Positions 42,514 through 51,234 of a stretch of DNA of 64,000 nt are shown piece after piece. The number at the start of each line of letters is the position of its first letter. The stretch's first letter is position 1. Both the position numbers and the translations under genes were made by a program. The notes beneath the pieces are model-generated. The model ran no database searches and was not told the origin of the DNA. It worked only from the letters and a program-made list of their open reading frames with translations. The stretch covers positions 248,001 to 312,000 of the forward strand of contig NZ_RMBX01000010.1 in the NCBI RefSeq assembly GCF_003807585.1, read 5' to 3'. This stretch comes from Chitinophaga barathri. GTDB lineage: Bacteria > Bacteroidota > Bacteroidia > Chitinophagales > Chitinophagaceae.

Positions 42514-44655
42514 ATGAAACATCCCATTTTTGTACTCCTGCTGCTGTGCAGCCTGCCCGTCTTTGCGCAGGACAACTGGCCCAGGCAGATGCCTGTGGCG
42601 GGCGGCGGGAAGATCATCATTTACCAGCCACAGCCGGAAAGCCTGGAGGGTGACAAAGTACACGCCCGCGCGGCGGTGTCCGTTACCCAAAACGCTTCCG
42701 CGGAACCCGTATTCGGTGTTATCTGGTGCGATGCCTGGCTGGAGACAGATAAAAATTCCCGCACCGCCGCCTTAACCAATATCAAAGTAACCGACGCAAA
42801 GTTCCCCGAAGACAAAGCCGATGACGCGCAGATCGCGAAGCTGAAAGCGCTCCTTGAAAAAGAAGTGCCCGGCTGGCATATCGTAATTTCCCTGGATGAG
42901 CTTACCACCACGCTGCAGCAGGAAGTGCAGGACAAAGACGCCCCGCTGAACAACGCCCCGCCGGACATCATATACCGCGACGGCCCCAGCCTGCTGGTAG
43001 TGCTGGATGGCAGCCCCGTGATCAAAGACGATAAACAGGTAAAAATGAAACGGGTGATGAACAGCCCTTTCCTGATCGTGGAAGACGGGAAAAAATATTA
43101 TCTCTACGCCGGCAAATACTGGTACGCCTCTTCCGAAGTGCTCAGCGGCTGGACGTACGTATCCTCCCTCCCATCTAAGATCCGGCAGCTGGATGAACAG
43201 ATGAAAAAACAACAGGCTTCCGCGCAGCAGGGCACCACGGATAAAGATCAGGGCTTCAGCTCCCCGCCCGCCATCATCGTGGCCACTAAACCCACGGAAC
43301 TGATCCAATCCAAAGGCGCGGCCACTTATGCCGTGGTGCAGGGCACGGACCTCCTGTATTGTAATAATTCCAACGACGATATTTTCCGTGATGTGAACTC
43401 CCAGAAAGTGTATGTACTCCTGGGCGGCAGATGGTTCAGCGCCGCATCGCTGAACGGACCCTGGGAATATGTAGCCGCGGACAAGCTGCCCGCGGAGTTT
43501 GCAAAGATACCGGAAGGTTCCCCCAAAGACGGGGTGCTCAGCAGCGTGGCCGGCACCGATGCCGCAAAAGAAGCCGTGATGGATGCGCAGATACCGCAAA
43601 CCGCCAAAGTGGACCGCAAAAAAGCGACCACCACCGTTACGTACGACGGCGCGCCGAAGTTTGAGCCCATAGAAGGCACCAGTCTTTCCGTGGCGGTAAA
43701 CACCAGCACCACCGTATTAAAGGATGCAACGGGATATTATGCCGTGGAAAACGGCGTGTGGTTCCAGTCCGCGAACCCCACCGGCCCCTGGGCGCCCGCC
43801 ACGGAGCGCCCGAAGGACGTATCGAAAATACCGCCCAGCAACCAGGCCTATAACGTGAAATACGTATACATCTACGACAGCACGCCGGAATACGTGTATA
43901 TGGGTTACACGCCCGGTTATACCGGCTGTTATGTATACGGTCCCACGCTGGTGTACGGCACAGGTTATCCCTACGTTCCCTGGATCGGCACGATGTATTA
44001 TCCCCGCCCTGTAACCTGGGGCTTTGGTATGCATTACAATCCCTGGACAGGTTTTAGTTTCAGTATCGGGTTCAGTACGGGCATTTTCAGCTTCGGTATG
44101 ACGTTCGGCGGCTTCGGCGGATGGTGGGGGCCGGCATATTACCGCCCGCCTTACAGGCCCTTCTACGGCCCCATGTATGGCCGCGGGCCGGTGGTGATAG
44201 ACAACCGGCATATCAATAACATCAACATCAATAATAACCTGTATAACCGCCAGAACAATGTAGTGACGCGTGATGTGAACAGGGGCGCCCTTGGAAACCG
44301 CGGTGGCGGCGTGCAGAACCCCAACCTGGCCAACCGGCCCGGTGCGGGCGGCGGAGGGATACAGAACCGTCCGGGCGCAGGCGGTGGTGGTGTGCGTAAC
44401 CCCAACCTCACACGCGAAGCACCCAGGGCCAATGTACCCAACAATGTATTCGGCGATCGTGACGGGAACGTGTTCCAGCGGGATAACAACGGCGGCTGGA
44501 ACCAGCGGCAGAACCACAGCTGGCAGCCGGCCAGCCAGAACCACCAGGCGCAGATGAACCGGGACTGGCAATCGAGGAATAGATCATTTAACCGCTCACA
44601 GACCAGCCGGCAGTTCAACCGCGGCGGCGGTGGCGGCGGAAGGTTCAGGAGATGA
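42514..44655 (+). CDS. Large secreted protein with Gly/Asn-rich tail, unknown function
   Basis: 713 residues, signal peptide MKHPIFVLLLLCSLPVFAQ. The body (about 20-440) is beta-rich and contains repeats of a short motif on Tyr and Trp: DGKKYYLYAGKYWYASSEVLSGWTY, SQKVYVLLGGRWFSAASLNGPWEY and ATGYYAVENGVWFQSANPTGPW, each about 35-40 residues. Next comes a Tyr/Gly/Phe-rich hydrophobic stretch (YNVKYVYIYDSTPEYVYMGY onward, about 445-560) and a low-complexity Asn/Gly/Arg tail ending GGGGGGRFRR. I know this type only from annotation as a carbohydrate-binding family V/XII-like Bacteroidota protein. The last 60 bases overlap the convergent gene. Confidence 0.75.
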   Translation: MKHPIFVLLLLCSLPVFAQDNWPRQMPVAGGGKIIIYQPQPESLEGDKVHARAAVSVTQNASAEPVFGVIWCDAWLETDKNSRTAALTNIKVTDAKFPEDKADDAQIAKLKALLEKEVPGWHIVISLDELTTTLQQEVQDKDAPLNNAPPDIIYRDGPSLLVVLDGSPVIKDDKQVKMKRVMNSPFLIVEDGKKYYLYAGKYWYASSEVLSGWTYVSSLPSKIRQLDEQMKKQQASAQQGTTDKDQGFSSPPAIIVATKPTELIQSKGAATYAVVQGTDLLYCNNSNDDIFRDVNSQKVYVLLGGRWFSAASLNGPWEYVAADKLPAEFAKIPEGSPKDGVLSSVAGTDAAKEAVMDAQIPQTAKVDRKKATTTVTYDGAPKFEPIEGTSLSVAVNTSTTVLKDATGYYAVENGVWFQSANPTGPWAPATERPKDVSKIPPSNQAYNVKYVYIYDSTPEYVYMGYTPGYTGCYVYGPTLVYGTGYPYVPWIGTMYYPRPVTWGFGMHYNPWTGFSFSIGFSTGIFSFGMTFGGFGGWWGPAYYRPPYRPFYGPMYGRGPVVIDNRHINNININNNLYNRQNNVVTRDVNRGALGNRGGGVQNPNLANRPGAGGGGIQNRPGAGGGGVRNPNLTREAPRANVPNNVFGDRDGNVFQRDNNGGWNQRQNHSWQPASQNHQAQMNRDWQSRNRSFNRSQTSRQFNRGGGGGGRFRR

Positions 44656-45621
44656 GCCTTCCGTGATCCGGATGACCACATTCCCGGTTTTCTGACCCGT
44701 TTCAACAAAGCGGTATGCATCCACGATGTTGTCAAAGGGATATTCCCGGTCGATAAGCGGCTTAAATTCTCCGGATTCCGCAAGCCTTTGCAGGAATAAT
44801 ACATCCTCCTTCCGGATCACCGGAAGGGGGAATAACACTCTTTTTTTACCGGTTATTGGGGTGGTAAGTGCAAGAAAGATATTTTCAGACCGTTTACCGA
44901 GTTCAGTAGAAATATAGATCCCCTTTTGCTTCAGCAGCGGTTTACATTCCCCGAACGAACGTTTACCCACAGCATCAAAGATGAAGTCGAAACGGTGCGC
45001 CGTTTGCGTAAAGTCCTGCGTTTGATAGTCTATAACCTCGTCCGCGCCCAGCGAACTTACGAGGGACAAGTGGGATGTGCCGGCCACGGCTACCACATAA
45101 GCGCCGAAATGTTTCAGCAGCTGCACGGCGGCTGAGCCAATGGCGCCCGTCGCGCCATAGACCATTACCTTATCTCCTTTTTTCACACCGGCCGCGCGGA
45201 TATTGAACAATGCATAGTGGCTGCCTTCGGTCAGCGGGGCGGCACCGGCATAACTCATGCCGGCCGGGATCACGGCCATGGCGCCTGTCTGCGGAATGAT
45301 CTTATATTCAGCGTGACTGCCAAAAGCGGCATCGTCATACCCGAAAACACGGTCGCCTGCCTTAAAAGCGGACACGGAGGCTCCTGTCTCCATCACTTCC
45401 CCGGCAAATTCACAACCCAGGACTTTATTCCGTGGAGCGAACAAACCGCTGAATAATCTTGACACAAAATATTGCGCACTTCTGAAACCGCAGTCCGTAC
45501 GGTTGACGGTCGTGGCATGGACCTTTACCAATATTTCATTGTGCCGGGGAGAAGGTTTATTGATATTCCGGATAGTCACTACCTCCGGGGGGCCGTAACG
45601 GGTATAGATGGCAGCTTTCAT
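44596..45621 (-). CDS. NAD(P)-dependent alcohol dehydrogenase/quinone oxidoreductase (MDR)
   Basis: 341 residues. GroES-like domain with VHATTVNRTDCGFRSAQYFVS and GCEFAGEVMETGASVSAFKAGD; Rossmann site VYGATGAIGSAAVQLLKHFG; then GADEVIDYQTQDFTQ. No structural zinc cysteines. The catalytic part ends at TGNVVIRI, like relatives, but about 20 more residues (TEGSSPEPSAATAAAVELP) follow, encoded opposite the Gly-rich tail of the convergent gene. This suggests read-through past the ancestral stop. Confidence 0.85.
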   Translation of the reverse strand: MKAAIYTRYGPPEVVTIRNINKPSPRHNEILVKVHATTVNRTDCGFRSAQYFVSRLFSGLFAPRNKVLGCEFAGEVMETGASVSAFKAGDRVFGYDDAAFGSHAEYKIIPQTGAMAVIPAGMSYAGAAPLTEGSHYALFNIRAAGVKKGDKVMVYGATGAIGSAAVQLLKHFGAYVVAVAGTSHLSLVSSLGADEVIDYQTQDFTQTAHRFDFIFDAVGKRSFGECKPLLKQKGIYISTELGKRSENIFLALTTPITGKKRVLFPLPVIRKEDVLFLQRLAESGEFKPLIDREYPFDNIVDAYRFVETGQKTGNVVIRITEGSSPEPSAATAAAVELPAGL

Positions 45622-45708
45622 GGTATATATTTGGAATTAACCGCTTTCACGTATACACTCCCTGTGAAAATACGGAATCATTTCCGGAAACATACGTTAT
45701 CATCCTGG

Positions 45709-45746
45709 TAAAAAAAAACCGGGGAGTTGGTTGACACCACTCCCCG
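45709..45746 (-). terminator. Terminator on the minus strand past the gene at 45788
   Basis: CGGGGAGT (45720-45727) pairs with ACTCCCCG (45739-45746); on the minus strand the stem is followed by a run of T (A-run 45710-45718 on plus). Confidence 0.8.
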
Positions 45747-45787
45747 TACATTTAAACCAACTATTCCACGTTGCGTTATTATAGCGT

Positions 45788-46327
45788 TTATTTTTCCTTT
45801 TTGAACTCACCGTCCGTTCCGAACAGCAGGCGTTTTGAATCCTTGCCCTTGGCAATGGTCACCTCCCACTCGGCATTGATAGAATTCGGTTCTATCAGGC
45901 GTTTTACCTTATCTTTTTTCACGAGGTAACCTTTGTAGTTTTTTACGATGTACTGCATGGTATTGGTCGGTAATGCCACGTTCTTTGCCACTTCATTGGC
46001 GCGGATGAGGTTGCCGTTGCGGTCGTAAAGGGCTTCCAGCTGGATGTTGTCCCCGCTGAGGAAAAGATTGTAATATTCTTCGTCTCCCGTAGGCTGTTGA
46101 GACTCTTCAATCTCCCAGTCTTTTTTATACACCTTGGTGGGCAGTTTTACGATGTCTTTGAGGTTTGCGTTGGGGAATTTCTTTTTATAAGCATCCAGCA
46201 CTTCAGGCGGCAGTTTGTCCGCTTTGATGCGTTCCGCCTTTAACAGCGTTTCTTCCTGGGCTTTAACCTGTGGGGTAAAAAATGCACCTGAGACGAGTAA
46301 TGCGAAAGCGATTTGTAAGATTTTCAT
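45788..46327 (-). CDS. Secreted PepSY-like (putative periplasmic) protein
   Basis: 179 residues, signal peptide ending VKAQ (about 23). The segment LPPEVLDAYKKKFPNANLKDIVKLPTKVYKKDWEIE looks like a PepSY/beta-lactamase-inhibitor-like module, and IQLEALYDRNGNLIRANEVAKNVALP resembles a second half. Highly charged, without cysteines. Bacteroidota encode many such periplasmic proteins of unknown role. It is followed by a terminator (45709-45746). Confidence 0.7.
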   Translation of the reverse strand: MKILQIAFALLVSGAFFTPQVKAQEETLLKAERIKADKLPPEVLDAYKKKFPNANLKDIVKLPTKVYKKDWEIEESQQPTGDEEYYNLFLSGDNIQLEALYDRNGNLIRANEVAKNVALPTNTMQYIVKNYKGYLVKKDKVKRLIEPNSINAEWEVTIAKGKDSKRLLFGTDGEFKKEK

Positions 46328-46431
46328 ACGGCTAAGATTTAAGGAATTTCAGATGTTACAAATTTGCCGATACTGGCGCGGAAGGGTGATTATAAAAGGG
46401 CATTTTTTTGATCGGATCAGGCACAAAAAGA

Positions 46432-46457
46432 AGTTCCCTGGTAAACACCAGGGAACT
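46432..46457 (-). terminator. Terminator of the DUF502 operon
   Basis: AGTTCCCTGGT (46432-46442) pairs perfectly with ACCAGGGAACT (46447-46457) over a 4-base loop; on the minus strand it is followed by TTCTTTTTG. Confidence 0.85.
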
Positions 46458-46598
46458 GTCAGTCCACATAATAACAGTGATTAAAAGGATATAGTGAAAA
46501 ATGCTTGTATTGCAGGTTCAAAGTTACCCTGAACCGCTTCAGCATCTTTTCAAAAAAGGATTATTTATTGGATCAATCGGTTGCAAATACAGGATGCC

Positions 46599-47174
46599 TC
46601 ATTCCGCGTATTTGCTCAGTCCTTTCCCGAACCGCTCCACAACATCTTTCATTTTGTCTATCGGGATATTGATCTTCTTTACTTTATGTTTCTCCACCAC
46701 GTACGTCCGGCCGGAAGTGAAGGCGGGGGCCATGGGTACGTACACCACGTTCCATCCGTTGTCTCCCTCCTCTATCAGCAGGCAGGGTTGCCAGCCGCCC
46801 TGGATATACACCACGGCGCTGGTATCGGCCGCATCGTCGCCCAGTTTTTCCTGGAACATGGTCTTGATGAAATAATACCCGGGCATGAACCGCAGTACAT
46901 TGTTCTCGAGCCAGGCCTTTGTTTTGCTAACGGCCGCCACATTTGCGATGAAGCCCGCCAGCAAACAAACGATCAGGAACACCAGCGTAGTAATGGCAAT
47001 CGCTATCAGGTAACCGCCGGGCCGGTTTATACCCAATGGATGCGAAAACTTCAGGACTATGCCATGCACCAGCATCCACAATTTCCCGATCAGGAACACA
47101 ACCAGTATCACCGGCAGCAGCAGCAGGAAACCTTTGACGATAGCGGTGCGGATATACAGCCAGGTATTTTTCAT
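46599..47174 (-). CDS. DUF502 family membrane protein
   Basis: 191 residues. Two long transmembrane helices (about 10-35 and 54-75), then a periplasmic or cytoplasmic soluble part with GFIANVAAVSKTKAWLENNVLRFMPGYYFIKTMFQEKLGDD and VYVPMAPAFTSGRTYVV, matching DUF502. Function unknown. It starts 6 bases after the FGE-like gene, so the two form one operon ending at 46432-46457. Confidence 0.85.
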   Translation of the reverse strand: MKNTWLYIRTAIVKGFLLLLPVILVVFLIGKLWMLVHGIVLKFSHPLGINRPGGYLIAIAITTLVFLIVCLLAGFIANVAAVSKTKAWLENNVLRFMPGYYFIKTMFQEKLGDDAADTSAVVYIQGGWQPCLLIEEGDNGWNVVYVPMAPAFTSGRTYVVEKHKVKKINIPIDKMKDVVERFGKGLSKYAE

Positions 47175-47180
47175 GCGTAT

Positions 47181-48404
47181 TTATTTACGGAGCGCCAGCA
47201 CGTCTTTGTCTTTCCGCTGCCTGGCCGCCCACTGCTCCTGCGTCATTACGCACCTGAAGCCGGTATGGTTCTCGCCGGTATAAGCGTCTGTACGCATACG
47301 CGCGGAGGGGCGGTAGCTGCTGCAATAACTTTCATCGCAGAGGAAAGAGCCGCCGCGCACCACTTTTTTGGGTACGTAAGGATCGCCGGGGTCATAGCTT
47401 TTTTTAGCGCCGGTGGGATTGATGCACTGGGTGGTCTCCGCATTGGCGGTATAGGAATCGTTCCTGTACCAGTCCGCCGTCCATTCCCAAACGTTGCCGA
47501 TCATATCCGACAGGCCGTATCCGTTCGGCGGGAAAGAACTGACGGGCGAAGTGCCGTAGTAGCCGTCCAGCACTTTGTTCTCGTAAGGGAAGCCGCCTTG
47601 CCAGAGATTGGCCATAAAGCGGTTGCCGGCCGTGACCTCGTCGCCCCAGGCATATTCTTTTTCAGACAGGCCGCCGCGGCAGGCGTATTCCCATTCAGCC
47701 TCAGTAGGCAGGCGTTTGCCCGCCCATTCGCAGTAAGCCACCGCATCGTACCAGCTTACCTGTACCACGGGATGATCGTCGTATTCATGGTTATTGGAGA
47801 TATCCTGTGAAGGCCCCACGGGATGCCGCCAGTCCGCCCCGGGTACGTAACGCCACCACTGGCTCCAGTCGTCCAGCTTTACGGGGCCGGGCGTGGGCGT
47901 AAATACCAGTGCGCCGGCCACCAGCAGTGCGTCATCCGGTCGTGGCGTGCCGGGCGGCACCTGTTCTTTCAGCTGTTCCCATTCCGGCTTTTTTTCCGCG
48001 GTGGTCACATAACCGGTGCTGCTCACGAATTCGCGGAACTGTGCATTGGTGATCTCCGTGGCGTCTATCCAGAATCCGCCGAGCTGTACTTTGTGCGCGG
48101 GGAATTCGTCCTTTCGTGCTTTGTGGCCTACACCACCCATTTTAAAATCTCCGGCGGCCACCCAATGCATGCCCTGCGGCCAGGGTTTGGCGGGCCAGTT
48201 GCGCGTGTCCGGCGTGGCGGTGAACTTGTTCCGCCTGTTGGAAACGGGCATGGCCGTGCCATTGGACGTCTGTACTTTTTCGTAAGGAGAAGAAGGGTTG
48301 ATGCATTGCATTTCATTGCCTGCATCGGTGGAAGCCTGTTTGGAGCTGTTCTGCTGGCACGCGGCGAGCAGCAGCAGGCATGCTGTTTTTAGCGAGGTTT
48401 TCAT
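47181..48404 (-). CDS. Formylglycine-generating-enzyme-like (SUMF1) lipoprotein
   Basis: 407 residues. A lipoprotein signal peptide with LLLLAAC (Cys near 16) puts it in the envelope. The SUMF1/FGE fold covers about 80-395: WIDATEITNAQFREFV, VQVSWYDAVAYCEWAGKRLPTEAEWEYACRGG, DMIGNVWEWTADWY and the end RMRTDAYTGENHTGFRCVM. True FGEs turn a sulfatase Cys into formylglycine; most bacterial relatives, including gliding lipoproteins GldJ and GldK, do other jobs. The repeated CINP motifs may be family-specific. No sulfatase gene is nearby. Operon with DUF502. Confidence 0.88.
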   Translation of the reverse strand: MKTSLKTACLLLLAACQQNSSKQASTDAGNEMQCINPSSPYEKVQTSNGTAMPVSNRRNKFTATPDTRNWPAKPWPQGMHWVAAGDFKMGGVGHKARKDEFPAHKVQLGGFWIDATEITNAQFREFVSSTGYVTTAEKKPEWEQLKEQVPPGTPRPDDALLVAGALVFTPTPGPVKLDDWSQWWRYVPGADWRHPVGPSQDISNNHEYDDHPVVQVSWYDAVAYCEWAGKRLPTEAEWEYACRGGLSEKEYAWGDEVTAGNRFMANLWQGGFPYENKVLDGYYGTSPVSSFPPNGYGLSDMIGNVWEWTADWYRNDSYTANAETTQCINPTGAKKSYDPGDPYVPKKVVRGGSFLCDESYCSSYRPSARMRTDAYTGENHTGFRCVMTQEQWAARQRKDKDVLALRK

Positions 48405-48476
48405 CTTGCTTGCGGATTTCCCTGTAAAGGTGAGCGATTGACGTGGAAGGACCTTGCAGATTGGGTTTGAATAATG

Positions 48477-48572
48477 TCACATTAGGACATTTAGCACAAA
48501 ATAGATAAGCGCGCCCATCAGTGCCCAATAGCCTATGTCCGTTATACGTTCCTGTATGATCCGGTTTCTCAT
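48477..48572 (-). CDS. Possible 31-residue membrane miniprotein
   Basis: An open frame on the minus strand encodes MRNRIIQERITDIGYW then ALMGALIYFVLNVLM: a charged start and one transmembrane helix. It lies in an otherwise gene-free gap of about 470 bases. TACCTTTT, a near match to the -7 element, lies about 45 bases upstream on the minus strand. Without comparison to other genomes the call is uncertain. Confidence 0.35.
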   Translation of the reverse strand: MRNRIIQERITDIGYWALMGALIYFVLNVLM

Positions 48573-48827
48573 GTCTTAAACGGTTTTTAAAGTTGCCGAA
48601 AGCGGAAAGGTTAAAAGGTACCCGGTAGAAACCGGGATACTATTCCATACTCGCTAATGCATTATCTTTATAAAACAACCCACATTATATCCATCATTCA
48701 CGAAAATGCGCTGTAAACAAGCTTCTGTATGAAATTTCCCGATACAAATCTTCATCAATACCTATGATATCTGTTTCATAAAGAGACATTTTTATGTTGT
48801 ATTAAGTCGAAGTTTTATGAAATAAAA
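48573..48827. other. Intergenic stretch, no gene recognised
   Basis: About 255 bases between the candidate miniprotein and the terminator at 48828. AT-rich, with a small hairpin (ACCCGGT/ACCGGG near 48620-48638). Nothing else recognised. Confidence 0.4.
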
Positions 48828-48856
48828 AAACGCGTGAAAGCAGCTTCCACGCGTTT
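48828..48856 (-). terminator. Terminator of the TonB-domain gene
   Basis: AAACGCGTG (48828-48836) with AAG and CTT inside pairs with CACGCGTTT (48848-48856); a T-run follows on the minus strand. Confidence 0.85.
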
Positions 48857-48878
48857 CCTGTATTTCTTTAGCGGTTTG

Positions 48879-50024
48879 TCAGTTTTTGGAATAGAAACTT
48901 ACGGTCAGGATGAATGTCGTACTTAATGGTACGCCGTTCCGCATGGCGGGTTTCCAGTCGGGCATGGCGCTTACCAGCCGGATAGCTTCCGCCTGGAATT
49001 CCGGTTCGGCAGCGGTGTCCATGACTCTTACGTCTTTTATTTTCCCCTCACCGGTGATCACAAAAGACACCCGCAGGTTTCTCCTGAAGTTTTGCACCCG
49101 TGATGCTGTCGGGTATTGTATGTTCCTGTTAAGATAACTCTGCAATGCGCCTTCACCGCCCGGAAACGAGGGCCGTGTAACAGTTTCCTGCGTGGGAACG
49201 GTTTCCGGGTTCCTGGCAGCCGTTGTCGTCATTGAATCGAGACGAATGACCGTGGGCGCTATATAAGTACCGGCGGCTTTTTCGATATCAGCCGGGGTAT
49301 AACCCGCAAATACGGGCTGCGGCCAGCTCTGCATGTATTCCCCTTCCGGCGTGCATTCATAAAATTCAAAGAAAAGGTTGTAATTGGAGGAATACACCCC
49401 CAGTACGCCGTCCATGAAATAATAGTCACCACCGCCCGGGTCGCTTACGGTCACTACTTTATTGCCTTTCAGCTGGCCGCGGATCACTTCCTGTGGTTTT
49501 TCGTGGTTGCGCACCGACTTGTTTTTTTCCGAACCATAGAGCCTCATTTCAATATCGTTGCCGGTAAGGGTAACAATATAATACCACATGGTGGTAGTGT
49601 CCCGGAATTTTTTAACGCCGTAGGTAAAACCCGCCGGGTAACGAGGGTTGATCTTTCCGCCGGTTGTTTTCCGGGTAAACTGGTACATGGCGTATTCCGT
49701 CAGTTCTTCCGCTTCCGCGGGTGATACAAAGTTGGAGAGATACATGCGTTCGGCTTCCCTGCTCCCATTCAACCGGAAAGTAGCGTCCAGCATCGCGGCG
49801 AAAGCTTTCGGGTCTTTACCGGCCTGTTCCAGCGTTTGCTCCAGGTTGAGGTCTTTCCCCGGCTCCTGTAGCAGGATCGCCAGCTTTTCCCTGGTTTCGG
49901 GGGTTTGCCGCACTTTGAGCATGCCCCGGGAAAATCTCGACATTAAAGCGGGTTTGGGCTGCAGCGGCTGGGCCTGGGCATGGATGGCGGCCAATATGGA
50001 GAACAAGAGCAGTATCTGCTTCAT
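48879..50024 (-). CDS. Secreted protein with TonB C-terminal domain
   Basis: 381 residues. A cleavable signal peptide (ending AQAQ) replaces the usual N-terminal membrane anchor of TonB. About 260 residues of unknown fold follow, then a TonB_C domain (about 290-380): FPGGEGALQSYLNRNIQYPTASR, VSFVITGEGKIKDVRVM and WKPAMRNGVPLSTTFILTVSF. Without an anchor it cannot couple to ExbB/ExbD in the usual way, so it is probably not an energy transducer. Bacteroidota have many such proteins of unknown role. Single gene with its own terminator. Confidence 0.82.
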   Translation of the reverse strand: MKQILLLFSILAAIHAQAQPLQPKPALMSRFSRGMLKVRQTPETREKLAILLQEPGKDLNLEQTLEQAGKDPKAFAAMLDATFRLNGSREAERMYLSNFVSPAEAEELTEYAMYQFTRKTTGGKINPRYPAGFTYGVKKFRDTTTMWYYIVTLTGNDIEMRLYGSEKNKSVRNHEKPQEVIRGQLKGNKVVTVSDPGGGDYYFMDGVLGVYSSNYNLFFEFYECTPEGEYMQSWPQPVFAGYTPADIEKAAGTYIAPTVIRLDSMTTTAARNPETVPTQETVTRPSFPGGEGALQSYLNRNIQYPTASRVQNFRRNLRVSFVITGEGKIKDVRVMDTAAEPEFQAEAIRLVSAMPDWKPAMRNGVPLSTTFILTVSFYSKN

Positions 50025-50056
50025 AGATATAAGAATTCAGCGCTAAACTAAGGAAA

Positions 50057-50094
50057 AAAACAAAAAGGGCCGGCCTGAACGATCAGGCCGGCCC
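50057..50094 (-). terminator. Terminator of the alcohol dehydrogenase gene
   Basis: GGGCCGGCCTGA (50067-50078) pairs perfectly with TCAGGCCGGCCC (50083-50094); T-run on the minus strand (A-runs at 50053-50066 on plus). Confidence 0.9.
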
Positions 50095-50116
50095 GGAATG
50101 TAATGGGTTGTAATCA

Positions 50117-51163
50117 TTACTTCAGCGAATTCATATCGATCACGAAGCGGTAACGTACGTCGCCTTTCAGCATTCTTTCATACGCCTCGTTCACATAACT
50201 GATGTCGATCACTTCCACATCGCTCACGATGTTATGCTCCGCACAGTAATCCAGCATTTCCTGTGTTTCAGGGATGCCGCCGATCATGGAGCCGGCAATG
50301 CTCCTGCGGTTGCCGATCAGGCTGAAGCCGTACAGTTCAAGCGGTGTGGGGGGTACGCCTACGCAGATCTGGATACCGTTTGTACGCAACATACCCTGTA
50401 CCATGTTGTAATCATGCGGGGCAGATACGGTGTCGATGATAAAATCGAAGGTGTTGCTGACGCTTTTTACCTGTTCCGGATCAGAGGTGAGTACAAATTT
50501 ATGCGCGCCAAGCGCTTTCGCGTCGGTTTCTTTTTTGGGAGAAGTGCTCAGCATGGTCACTTCCGCGCCAAAAGACGCGGCGAACTTCACCGCCATATGG
50601 CCCAGCCCGCCAAGACCGATCACGGCTACTTTATGCCCCTTGCCTACTTTCCAGTGGCGCAGCGGGGAGTAAGTGGTGATGCCTGCGCAGAGCAGCGGCG
50701 CTACATTGGCGAGCGGCAGCTTGTCGGACACTTTCAGCACATACTTTTCGTCTGTTACGATCATGCTGGAATATCCGCCCTGGGTCACTGTTTTTTTATC
50801 CTGTTCGTAGGAATTATACGTGCCTGAAGAACCATTTTCACAGTATTGCTCCTGCCCGTCCTTACAGTTGTCGCAATGGCGGCAGCTGTCTACCAGGCAT
50901 CCTACGGCGGCAAGGTCACCGACTTTGAACTTCGTAACCTTATCGCCCACTTTGGTCACCCTGCCCACGATCTCGTGGCCGGGCACCATGGGGTAAATGG
51001 AATTGCCCCATTCGTCGCGGATCTGGTGAAGATCGCTGTGGCAAACGCCGCAGAAAAGGATATCAAACTGTACGTCAAACGGCCCGGGGTCCCTTCTTTC
51101 GAAGGTCCAGGGAGCCACCGGTGCGGTGGGGTTCTGAGCGGCATATGCTTTTACGCTGGTCAT
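50117..51163 (-). CDS. Zinc-dependent alcohol dehydrogenase (YahK/cinnamyl-alcohol type)
   Basis: 348 residues from the ATG at 51163 (a TTG two codons earlier is less likely). Zinc ligands: ILFCGVCHSDLHQIRDEWGN, the GHE in MVPGHEIVGRV, and the structural cluster CLVDSCRHCDNCKDGQEQYC. The Rossmann motif is VIGLGGLGHMAVKFAASFG, followed by MLSTSPKKETDAKALGAHKF. It should interconvert aldehydes and alcohols with NADP(H). Single gene with terminator at 50057-50094. Confidence 0.93.
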   Translation of the reverse strand: MTSVKAYAAQNPTAPVAPWTFERRDPGPFDVQFDILFCGVCHSDLHQIRDEWGNSIYPMVPGHEIVGRVTKVGDKVTKFKVGDLAAVGCLVDSCRHCDNCKDGQEQYCENGSSGTYNSYEQDKKTVTQGGYSSMIVTDEKYVLKVSDKLPLANVAPLLCAGITTYSPLRHWKVGKGHKVAVIGLGGLGHMAVKFAASFGAEVTMLSTSPKKETDAKALGAHKFVLTSDPEQVKSVSNTFDFIIDTVSAPHDYNMVQGMLRTNGIQICVGVPPTPLELYGFSLIGNRRSIAGSMIGGIPETQEMLDYCAEHNIVSDVEVIDISYVNEAYERMLKGDVRYRFVIDMNSLK

Positions 51164-51234
51164 ACGCAATATTTAAGAAATTAACAAAGCGGTAAAATTA
51201 TCCGTGAATCTTATATAAATTTTGAAGTAACTAT

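Noticed and set aside
46581..47810. A 409-codon open frame on the plus strand
   Set aside because: It is antisense to the DUF502 and SUMF1 genes, reads as low-complexity His/Gly-rich protein without a family, and comes from the codon bias of the real genes.
50057..50094. GC-rich palindrome between 50024 and 50117 as a mobile-element end
   Set aside because: It has a loop of four and T-run on the minus strand right after the dehydrogenase stop, so a terminator explains it.
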